Source of the DNA: Bacteroidales bacterium UBA3824
GTDB lineage: Bacteria; Bacteroidota; Bacteroidia; Bacteroidales; UBA3824
NCBI GenBank assembly: GCA_002393195.1
Contig: DGIK01000099.1
Location: forward strand, 1-5,671
DNA: 5,671 bases
Reading direction: 5' to 3'
Within the stretch, counting starts at the first letter, position 1; the number at the start of each line of letters is the position of its first letter. The notes under the pieces were generated by a model. That model made no database searches and was not told the origin of the DNA. It saw only the letters and a list, made by a program, of their open reading frames with translations. Of the stretch, positions 1 to 5,671 are shown piece after piece. The position numbers and the translations under genes were made by a program.

Positions 1-1
1 T

Positions 2-136
2 TTGTCAAAGATTTGTAAGATTTCTCGCGAAGCGACTAAAAAAATATATCGCGAAGCGATTTCAATTTTTCGCGAAGCGAAAAATAAATTAACTTTAATG
101 AGTTTCAACTATGGCAAAACTCACATTATCTGTTAA
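2..136 (+). other. Open frame from left edge, possible 3' tail of an upstream gene
   Basis: A frame with no stop runs from the window edge to a TAA at 134-136, about 44 codons. It would overlap the next gene's start at 111 by 26 bases. All three palindromic units at 25-80 fall in this frame and each reads Arg-Glu-Ala, because their spacings (24 and 21 bases) are multiples of three. The rest is Lys/Ile-rich and low in complexity. It could be the C-terminal end of an upstream gene extended by repeat insertion, or an accident of a stop-poor repeat. A different frame gives a stop at 16-18 (TTG TAA), which would be an equally possible end for an upstream gene. Neither can be settled without sequence to the left. 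Confidence 0.2.
25..85. repeat. Three palindromic TCGCGAAGCGA units
   Basis: Exact 11-base copies lie at 25-35, 49-59 and 70-80, with start-to-start spacings of 24 and 21 bases. Each unit is a small inverted repeat, TCGC-GAA-GCGA. The third extends into a perfect 9-base-pair stem (65-73 with 77-85) around the GAA loop, the second into 5 base pairs (48-52 with 56-60), and the first has 4. The core GCGAAGC is known from biophysical work as an unusually stable single-stranded DNA mini-hairpin. The cluster ends about 25 bases before the start codon at 111, so it could act in transcript structure, as a protein-binding array, or simply be a dispersed palindromic repeat. The function is not known. 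Confidence 0.85.
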
Positions 137-1148
137 TACCGGCAACGACACCGCCCAAAAGCCCGCCGTGGAGCAGCCCGCCGCCAACCGTCTTTCGATT
201 ACAAAAAAAGTGGTTGCGGCTGAGCCTGAAACAGCTGTCAATCAAGGCAGTGGAGCGTCGTTGTCGCAAAGGATAGACAATCCCAACCCCGCCTCGCCGT
301 CCGAATTGGCTGACGACGTGGCTAAGTGGTTGATTGCGCAGTTTGGAGAGGATTTGTTCAATGAGCTATTGAAAAACCCCAACCTCAAACTGCCTTACGC
401 CGAAGACGACATCACCGCCGAATCGTGGCTCGAACGCGGCATCAAGACGCTCTTCACGCAGGAAAACATCGCCCATATATATAAGGTAACAGCCAACATC
501 GGTCAGTCAAATGCCGATGCCAACATCGATGCCGTTGTGGACGAGCGGATGGCGCAGAAGGTGGAGAAGTACAACGCCAAATTTCAGGAACTCCGCTCCA
601 ATATGGAGGATTTGGAGGGCGAGAAGGCGGAGTTGCAATCGAGATTAAACAAAACCCTCGAAGCCGACTCCTTTGTAAAGACCATTTTCCGCAGTGCCGA
701 CGGCGAGACCGACGCCCAAAAACGCATCGCCCGCACGTTGGAAGACGCGATAGGGCAGGGGGGCGACGACGGGTTGCCGTCGTTCGTTACAAGGCTTGCC
801 AAAGGTTGGTCTTCATTGCAATACGTATTGCAGACTTCTGCCGAGATAGGCGACGACAAGGAGAAGTTGGAAGTGGTTTACCCCGCACTCACCAATCTTT
901 TGGCTTGTATTTCAGGATGTTATGTAACGGACAGACGAATGGTTCTCGAACTCGTGGCTAAACATTGCAACGAGTTTTTCTCCGATTACGATTTCATATC
1001 GCCGGAGCAGACCCTCAACGCCGACCCCGACATCCACAACGCCACCGGCCTCGGCAACGCCCAAATCCGCGAAGGTGTTACATTCTGCGTCGTCCGCCGC
1101 GACACCAAAAAGACGGTCAAATATGCAGATGTAAAAGTCAACAAGTAA
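111..1148 (+). CDS. Hypothetical cytosolic coiled-coil protein, upstream partner of SrfC-like NTPase
   Basis: I do not recognise this 345-residue protein. It has no signal peptide or membrane segment, so it is probably cytosolic. Residues 1-65 are rich in Ala, Pro, Asn and Thr and look disordered. Residues 66-130 look like a compact helical region. Residues 143-185 are highly charged with heptad-like spacing and probably form a short coiled coil. Residues 200-295 look helical, with a hydrophobic stretch around 258-272. The end (about 315-345) looks like a small beta element (EGVTFCVVRR, then a Lys-rich strand). ATG 111 is the first possible start in its frame, because an in-frame TGA lies at 99-101. 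The leader is A/T-rich with no Shine-Dalgarno site. The same strand, similar base composition and a 121-base spacer suggest co-expression with the NTPase gene downstream. An adaptor or regulator role resembling SrfA of srfABC loci is only a guess, as I see no sequence signature of SrfA. Confidence 0.88.
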   Translation: MAKLTLSVNTGNDTAQKPAVEQPAANRLSITKKVVAAEPETAVNQGSGASLSQRIDNPNPASPSELADDVAKWLIAQFGEDLFNELLKNPNLKLPYAEDDITAESWLERGIKTLFTQENIAHIYKVTANIGQSNADANIDAVVDERMAQKVEKYNAKFQELRSNMEDLEGEKAELQSRLNKTLEADSFVKTIFRSADGETDAQKRIARTLEDAIGQGGDDGLPSFVTRLAKGWSSLQYVLQTSAEIGDDKEKLEVVYPALTNLLACISGCYVTDRRMVLELVAKHCNEFFSDYDFISPEQTLNADPDIHNATGLGNAQIREGVTFCVVRRDTKKTVKYADVKVNK

Positions 1149-1269
1149 ATTGAAAATGGAAAATTGAAAAATTGAAAATTATTAATTGAAAATTGAAATT
1201 CAAATAGTGATTTCATTTTTCGGTTTTCAATTTTCAACTTTCAATTTTCAACTTAAAATAATAGAAAAA
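1149..1269. repeat. AT-rich spacer of ATTGAAAAT repeats and inverted copies
   Basis: The spacer between the two genes is almost wholly built from one motif. ATTGAAAAT or near copies occur at 1149-1157, 1163-1171, 1171-1179, 1185-1193 and 1192-1200, and the reverse complement dominates 1224-1252. TTGAAAATTGAAA (1186-1198) is perfectly complementary to both 1225-1237 and 1239-1251, which are direct copies 14 bases apart. The transcript could therefore fold into a 13-base-pair AU-rich stem with two competing right arms. There is no U-tract typical of a terminator. Such a structure could protect, process or attenuate the message between the two genes, or it may be a neutral intergenic repeat. Confidence 0.8.
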
Positions 1270-4107
1270 ATGGATACAGCAACAAACGAACTCATTCAGC
1301 AGTGCACCAAGGTTAAGCAGGTGATCGAGGACAGTATGAAATGGGTGTCTGACAATGTCGAGAAAGACAAGCAGGCGGTAACTATATACAACCTGAAAAA
1401 ACTTCGCCGCGACGCCAAGCGTTACGAAAACGCCCTGCCGCGCCGTCCCTCCGTTGCAATCTTCGGACAGAGCCAGGTGGGCAAATCGTACTTGGTCTCC
1501 AACCTCGCCAAAACTCCCGAGGCCACGTCGCTTTTCGTAAAAGTGCCCGATACAGGCGAGGATGTGGATTTCATCGCGTCCATCAACCCTCCTGGCGGCG
1601 GCAAGGAGGCTACGGGTCTTGTATCGAGGTTCACGACCGCCGACCCGTGGCAGCCGGGATTCAAGCCGTATATGCTCCGCCTATTTTCGCAGGCGGATTT
1701 GGTGAAAATCATCAGCAACGGCTACCTCTCCGACATCACACATTACACCTACACCATCAACCGCGACGAGGTTCAGAAGAAGTTGCAGGCGATGGCGGCT
1801 ACGGTGCAGCAGTCGCCCTGTCCGGGATTCTCCGAAGACGATGTGTACGATGTGAAGGAGTATTGCAACAACAATTTCCGCGACCACTTCATTATCAAGG
1901 ACTTAAATAACATCAACTTTTGGGACGACATTGCAGCCATCATCCCCTACATCGATTCGAGCCGCAGGTTTGAGATTTTTGAGGTGATTTGGGGCAAGCA
2001 GCCATTCTTCACCGACTTGTTCAAGAAGTTGAGCGACGGATTGAAACAGGTGAACTTCCTTCCCGAAATCCGCACCGAACTCGCCGCACTCACCCCTCAG
2101 CAAGATACAATCCTCGATGTGGAGCGTCTGCGCGAACTCTACAAGGATGTCAAGAAACCGCCTGTAAATTGTTATGACGGCGGCACACTCCTTGCAACCC
2201 TCGACCGCAGCATCCTCTCGGCACTCACCGCCGAGGTCGTGCTCCCGCTCTCCGACGCTACCGCCGACAATCCAAAGCGCAAGTTCCTCAAAGAAGCCGA
2301 CGTACTCGACTTTCCGGGTGCGCGTTCTCGTCAGCAGATTCCCGAGGTAACATTCGAGGAAAAAGACAACAACGACAAACTCCTCGTGTTCCTCCGTGGT
2401 AAGATTGCGTTCTTGTTCAATCGTTACAACTTCAACTACGAAATCTCCACACTCCTATTTTGTATGGACGACAAGCAGCCAGAAGTCGCCGATTTGCCAA
2501 AATTTCTCTACGAATGGATTCGCAACACCCACGGTGGATCGCCTGAGAAACGCGCAGAGCGTGAGCGTCAGTTGGCGCTTCTCGTACAGCAAAATGACAT
2601 CGAGAAGTTGATACCGCTTTTGGTATGCTTCACCAAATTCAACATCGAACTTGCCGGCAACCCCGCCACAGAGCGTCCCGGCGAACTCGGTCCCCACAAT
2701 AGCAAGTGGACAGCCCGCATCGGTGCCAACTTTGCCGACCAGATGGGCATTTCTGTCGGCGACCTGTGGATTCAGAATTGGGACAACAACGGCCCCTTCA
2801 AAAACGTGTTCCCCCTCCGCGACCCCAAGTGGAGCAAATCCTTCTTTGAAGGTATGGACACCGATGGCAAGGAGACCCAACTCCGTCCCGAGTACGTGCA
2901 GAAGTTTGAGGATATGAAGACCTCGTGGGTAAACCACAAGGACGTCATCGCCCACGTTCACAATCCGTTGGAGTGCTGGAACGAATTTACGCAGCCCAAC
3001 AAGTCGGGTATCGACTATATTATAAAGTATATGTCCCCGACCTGCAACCCCATCATCAAGCGTCAGCAGATAAAGACCGGCATCCAAGACCTGATGAACA
3101 ATCTCTACGACCAACTCTCCGTATTCTATCAGGGCGGCAACATCGACGAAAAACTCAAACGTGCCAAAGTGTCTGCGGCTCAGGTGTTTATGTCGTTGAT
3201 GAAGATGCAGAAAGACAAAAATACTTTCGGCAATTTCGTTGACCACTTGACCATCACCGACGATCTTTCGTGGAAGATTTACTTTGACCTGATGATGAAA
3301 AAGCAGATTGAGATAGATTCCAATGCGCCCAAAGCACCTGAGCCTCAGGGCGGCAAGACTGTTTCGCTCGACCTCATCGAAATGCTTGGTCAGTTTATCT
3401 CCATCGACAAGGACGAATCAGCCGAGAGCATCCTCCAAAAGTTGCGCGACTTCTTTGGTCTTACCGACGACAACGAACTCAAATCCGTGCTTGCAGATTC
3501 GGGTGTGGACATTCAGGCTCTTCTCGATGCCCGCGAGACCGTCAAGAAGACCGGTGACATCAAGGATCGCGCCTTCATCTTCGCCGAGAATCTTCTCAGC
3601 CGTTGGCTCGAATACATCGAAGCCATCAAGCAAGACGACGTACTCGCAGAACTCGGTATGAACAAGAAGACCGCCGACCTGATTATCAACGAGCTCAACC
3701 GCAACAAAAACCGCGTCAACCTCAAAAAAGTAATCGCCGATGCCGTCCGCGAACACGTCGAGACCTTCCAATTGACAAGTAACGTTGATATCGTGGCGCG
3801 TATTTCCGCCATCATCATCAATAAGTTTGTCAACTCACTCGGTTGGGACTACGTGCCTGTCTCGGAGCGTCCCAAGGTAAAACCCACCGACAGCCTCCCG
3901 GTCTTTGCGCCGCGCACAGTAAAAGCCCCTGCCAAAAAAGACCTCCGTCTTGGCATCGAGTTCCCCGGCGAAAGGTTCTTCAACGAATGGGCAACCGGTC
4001 TCCGCAGCAGTTTTGAGGCCAACGTCTATTACGAAGAAGGTGTCAAAGACGCCGCCAAAGCCGAAGCCGACGCAAAACTCGGCGTCATCCTGGCACAACT
4101 GAAGTAA
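1270..4107 (+). CDS. SrfC-like putative virulence factor, P-loop NTPase
   Basis: This is a 945-residue, probably cytosolic protein. After a charged helical N-terminus (1-58) comes SVAIFGQSQVGKSYLVSNL, a clear Walker A P-loop (G66 to S73, GxxxxGKS) on a beta strand. VLDFPG (345-350) fits a GTPase DxxG switch motif. LLVCFTKFN (450-458) sits where a G4 N/TKxD motif is expected but ends in Asn. The region from 470 onward is largely helical, with a charged low-complexity linker near 684-696. The P-loop context, the DFPG motif and the length fit the SrfC family of putative bacterial virulence factors, known from srfABC loci. That assignment is from memory of family features, not a search. The biochemical role of the family is poorly defined, so nucleotide hydrolysis is inferred only from the motifs. 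The start at ATG 1270 follows an A-rich leader. An in-frame TTG at 1186 would add 28 residues encoded by the spacer repeat and is unlikely. It is probably co-transcribed with the gene at 111-1148. Confidence 0.87.
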   Translation: MDTATNELIQQCTKVKQVIEDSMKWVSDNVEKDKQAVTIYNLKKLRRDAKRYENALPRRPSVAIFGQSQVGKSYLVSNLAKTPEATSLFVKVPDTGEDVDFIASINPPGGGKEATGLVSRFTTADPWQPGFKPYMLRLFSQADLVKIISNGYLSDITHYTYTINRDEVQKKLQAMAATVQQSPCPGFSEDDVYDVKEYCNNNFRDHFIIKDLNNINFWDDIAAIIPYIDSSRRFEIFEVIWGKQPFFTDLFKKLSDGLKQVNFLPEIRTELAALTPQQDTILDVERLRELYKDVKKPPVNCYDGGTLLATLDRSILSALTAEVVLPLSDATADNPKRKFLKEADVLDFPGARSRQQIPEVTFEEKDNNDKLLVFLRGKIAFLFNRYNFNYEISTLLFCMDDKQPEVADLPKFLYEWIRNTHGGSPEKRAERERQLALLVQQNDIEKLIPLLVCFTKFNIELAGNPATERPGELGPHNSKWTARIGANFADQMGISVGDLWIQNWDNNGPFKNVFPLRDPKWSKSFFEGMDTDGKETQLRPEYVQKFEDMKTSWVNHKDVIAHVHNPLECWNEFTQPNKSGIDYIIKYMSPTCNPIIKRQQIKTGIQDLMNNLYDQLSVFYQGGNIDEKLKRAKVSAAQVFMSLMKMQKDKNTFGNFVDHLTITDDLSWKIYFDLMMKKQIEIDSNAPKAPEPQGGKTVSLDLIEMLGQFISIDKDESAESILQKLRDFFGLTDDNELKSVLADSGVDIQALLDARETVKKTGDIKDRAFIFAENLLSRWLEYIEAIKQDDVLAELGMNKKTADLIINELNRNKNRVNLKKVIADAVREHVETFQLTSNVDIVARISAIIINKFVNSLGWDYVPVSERPKVKPTDSLPVFAPRTVKAPAKKDLRLGIEFPGERFFNEWATGLRSSFEANVYYEEGVKDAAKAEADAKLGVILAQLK

Positions 4108-4119
4108 TTGGATTGGAGT

Positions 4120-4160
4120 GCAGGCGGCTCGCCTGCCACGATAGCGGACGAGCCGTCCGC
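4120..4160. repeat. Pair of inverted 17-base palindromic repeats (REP-like)
   Basis: Two GC-rich hairpins begin 12 bases after the stop codon. The first is GCAGGCG-GCT-CGCCTGC (4120-4136), the second GCGGACG-AGC-CGTCCGC (4144-4160), each with a perfect 7-base-pair stem and a 3-base loop, separated by 7 bases. The reverse complement of the second matches the first at 13 of 17 positions. The four differences form two compensatory base-pair changes (A-T against G-C, and G-C against A-T). They are therefore two copies of one structured element in opposite orientation, like the paired REP/BIME arrangement. Possible roles are mRNA 3'-end protection, a protein-binding site, or a remnant of a mobilised palindrome. 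Confidence 0.8.
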
Positions 4161-4185
4161 ATTCCACCCCCCCCACTTTTTTAAC

Positions 4186-4228
4186 AAAAATTACCGTGAA
4201 TTATAAAAAAAATTTACGGTAATTTTTT
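4186..4228 (+). terminator. Rho-independent-type terminator after the NTPase gene
   Basis: AAAAATTACCGT (4186-4197) is perfectly complementary to ACGGTAATTTTT (4216-4227). The stem continues inward through a G-U wobble and four A-U pairs (4198-4202 with 4211-4215), giving about 17 pairs around an 8-base A-rich loop (4203-4210). The right arm ends in six T residues, and the left arm starts with five A residues, so the element could terminate transcription from both directions. It lies 78 bases after the stop of the SrfC-like gene and 123 bases before the next start, marking the end of the two-gene unit. Confidence 0.8.
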
Positions 4229-4240
4229 GTATATATATAC
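4229..4240. other. 12-base AT palindrome
   Basis: GTATATATATAC is a perfect 12-base palindrome directly after the terminator's T-tract. It could be a binding site for a dimeric regulator of the downstream surface-protein gene, but alternating AT tracts are common by chance in spacers this AT-rich, so no function is claimed. Confidence 0.35.
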
Positions 4241-4303
4241 GTGCAACATTTCCCCCGTCATCATAGTCTAAAATAATAGGGGAGTTATATACTAAACCAT
4301 CCC

Positions 4304-4331
4304 TTGATTACGTTATATAAAAGATAAATTG
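4304..4331 (+). promoter_or_regulatory. Weak candidate promoter for the surface-protein gene
   Basis: A promoter is expected between the terminator ending at 4228 and the start at 4351. The best match I see to the Bacteroidota pattern (TTTG near -33, TAnnTTTG near -7) is TTG at 4304-4306 followed 18 bases later by TAAATTG at 4325-4331. Both boxes are imperfect. It would give a short AT-rich leader before the ATG. The remainder of 4241-4350 shows no gene, riboswitch or other clear element. Confidence 0.2.
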
Positions 4332-4350
4332 TCTTAAAAAAAATATAGAT

Positions 4351-4446
4351 ATGAAAAAATATCAATCAAATATATTCAGACAGACCGTCGCGATGTTGCT
4401 GATGGTCATGGCGGTGATGTGTGTAAGTGTGTCGGATTCGTGGGCG
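4351..4446 (+). other. Signal peptide of the surface protein
   Basis: Codons 1-32 encode MKKYQ at the start with Arg at position 10, a Met/Val/Leu-rich core (about 13-27) and a polar end with SWA|Q. This is a standard Sec-type signal peptide with cleavage predicted after Ala32. It supports ATG 4351 as the real start. Confidence 0.8.
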
Positions 4447-5671
4447 CAGACGATTACATTTTATGGTACAGATAATAATGCCATTGCAAATAATGGTACT
4501 ACAACCCTTACCAAAATAACTAGGGTGGTCGTGAATACCAATGGTGGGCATTTCACTGTTAGTGATGCCAATCCGAATGGGAATAATTGGACTTGGCATT
4601 TATGGAATGGCGATGGAAGTAATTTGATTAAATCTGCCAATGCAAGCAATGGAATAGTCACATTTGATATTAATTACGATTTAACTGAAAATGGAACTAC
4701 ATCATTTCTAATTTATAATGAGAATGGGGGAAATCATAATTCAAACTTTCAATTGGTTCTCCCCGATGGAGCATCTGTAACTCAGGCTTATACTATTTCG
4801 TCAAGTGCAGGAACAAGTGTTGGCAGCAATGTTTCATCTACTAATATTACTTTTGGTGGTGATCAATATGTATTGTATGCTTTGTATAAAGATGGAACAA
4901 AGATAGAAGAGATTAATTCAGGTGCTTCAACGTCAGTTACTTTCAATAATGTTGCTTTGACCACAGGTGCGAATAATATTGTAGTTAAGAATGGCTGGAA
5001 TAATACTGAGTATGCCTCTATTACCGTAACCCGTGAAGCCGGCCCCCCTCCGACACCCACTGGTAACGAAGCCTTTACGGTAAAGGGTAGTTCTGATGGC
5101 AGGTTGGATTTCGAAGCAAATGGAGGACCGTTTCAGAATGCACCTATTAATTATACAGGCTTGAATCCCAATGCCACTTATTATCTTGTAAAATCTACTG
5201 ACACAGATCCTAACAATCCGCGCAGAAATCCGATTACTCCAAATGCGGATGGTACAAAAAGTTCTCATTTGGATGTTTCTAATGGTTTGGATTTGTATCT
5301 TAAAATTGACGATGGTGCTGGCAATCCAGGTCAGACTGTTGCCACTATGCATTTTAGTCAGATTCTATATCCATCCCTCGTAATCAACCCCGGCACAACG
5401 GTCTGCGCTGGCGACGAAGTTGTAATTCTTGCCAAAAACGTTGGCGGAACATATAACGAAGACGACTGGACTATCACCACTACGGATGGTACTATACCCG
5501 ACAACCCTAATCTTGTCGATGACGGTCACACCTTGAAACTTACCAACGTTACTGCCGGCACATACGTTGTAACTCTCAAACAGACCGACGGCGACGACCT
5601 CACCGTTACCTTCAACGCCGTCAATGTAACCACCCAAGACCGTGAGTTTACAGGCTGTTGGGAAGAGTTTC
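4351..5671 (+). CDS. Secreted modular surface protein with Ig-like domains, 3' end cut off
   Basis: The frame is open from ATG 4351 to the window edge, 440 codons, with no stop. An in-frame TAA at 4318-4320 limits the start, and the A-rich leader fits. The N-terminus is a typical Sec signal peptide: positive residues, a hydrophobic core at about 13-27, then SWA before Q33 as a likely cleavage site. C24 is not in a good lipobox. The mature part is rich in Asn, Thr, Gly and Asp. By eye it divides into beta-rich modules at about 34-140, 146-229, 239-345 and 346-431, with a Pro-rich linker (GPPPTPT, 231-237). The last module starts with INPGTTVCAGDEV, which resembles the 'VCxGD' opening of Ig/PKD-like domains in Bacteroidota cell-surface and gliding-type proteins. 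It is probably exported to the cell surface, perhaps by type IX secretion if a C-terminal sorting domain lies beyond the edge. No enzymatic motif was seen. Codon use is strongly uneven along the gene. Confidence 0.85.
   Translation, partial: MKKYQSNIFRQTVAMLLMVMAVMCVSVSDSWAQTITFYGTDNNAIANNGTTTLTKITRVVVNTNGGHFTVSDANPNGNNWTWHLWNGDGSNLIKSANASNGIVTFDINYDLTENGTTSFLIYNENGGNHNSNFQLVLPDGASVTQAYTISSSAGTSVGSNVSSTNITFGGDQYVLYALYKDGTKIEEINSGASTSVTFNNVALTTGANNIVVKNGWNNTEYASITVTREAGPPPTPTGNEAFTVKGSSDGRLDFEANGGPFQNAPINYTGLNPNATYYLVKSTDTDPNNPRRNPITPNADGTKSSHLDVSNGLDLYLKIDDGAGNPGQTVATMHFSQILYPSLVINPGTTVCAGDEVVILAKNVGGTYNEDDWTITTTDGTIPDNPNLVDDGHTLKLTNVTAGTYVVTLKQTDGDDLTVTFNAVNVTTQDREFTGCWEEF

Noticed and set aside
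25..80. CRISPR array reading of the three upstream repeats
   Set aside because: The units are 11 bases with 10- to 13-base AT-rich gaps, far too short for CRISPR repeats and spacers.
65..97. Promoter for the 345-residue gene with TAACTTTA at 90-97 as the -7 box
   Set aside because: It differs from TAnnTTTG at the last base, lacks a TTTG at the right distance upstream, and would leave almost no leader before the ATG at 111.
1186..1269. TTG 1186 as start of the NTPase gene, adding 28 residues
   Set aside because: The extra residues (Phe, Ile and Gln-rich) are a translation of the ATTGAAAAT repeat spacer. ATG 1270 has a normal A-rich leader and begins ordinary protein sequence.
2455..3246. Long minus-strand open frame of 263 codons
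   Set aside because: It lies wholly inside the SrfC-like gene on the opposite strand. The + strand frame has a P-loop and coherent protein composition; the antisense frame shows no recognisable motif and is explained by few stops in GC-rich third positions.
4351..4446. Lipoprotein signal with C24 as lipidated cysteine
   Set aside because: The residue before C24 is Met, not Gly, Ala or Ser, so AVMC is a poor lipobox. A Sec cleavage after SWA at 32 fits better.
4933..5637. Minus-strand open frames of 139 and 90 codons under the surface-protein gene
   Set aside because: The + strand is open for 440 codons from a clear signal peptide; the minus-strand frames overlap it completely and have no supporting features.

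Overview
The window looks like chromosomal DNA from a member of the Bacteroidota, probably a Bacteroidales-type gut or oral organism. The starts have A/T-rich leaders instead of Shine-Dalgarno sites, spacers are very AT-rich around moderately GC-rich genes, and the last gene encodes a secreted protein with Ig-like modules of a kind common in that phylum. This placement is an inference from style, not from a marker gene. All supported genes are on the + strand.

Layout: positions 1-110 hold three copies of an 11-base palindromic unit (TCGCGAAGCGA). A reading frame open from the left edge to 136 could be the tail of an upstream gene, or chance. Positions 111-1148 encode a 345-residue cytosolic protein that I do not recognise, with a disordered N-terminus and a coiled coil. 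A 121-base AT-rich spacer of repeated ATTGAAAAT units and their inverted copies follows. Positions 1270-4107 encode a 945-residue P-loop protein that resembles the SrfC 'putative virulence factor' family, with a Walker A motif, a DFPG switch-like motif and a TKFN motif where a GTPase would have N/TKxD. The two genes probably form one transcription unit, and the first product is a candidate partner or regulator of the second.

Positions 4108-4350 separate this unit from the next gene. They hold a pair of inverted 17-base hairpins whose sequence differences are exactly compensatory, a C8 tract, a strong terminator-like hairpin with a 12-base-pair perfect core, and an AT palindrome. From 4351 to the right edge runs the first 440 codons of a secreted, modular, Asn/Thr/Gly-rich surface protein with no stop in the window. 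Its codon use changes sharply along its length, which suggests a mosaic origin.

No tRNA, rRNA, CRISPR array, transposase or integrase was seen. The most notable items are the SrfC-like NTPase with its unknown partner, the twin compensatory hairpins, the GCGAAGC mini-hairpin cluster and the mosaic surface-protein gene.
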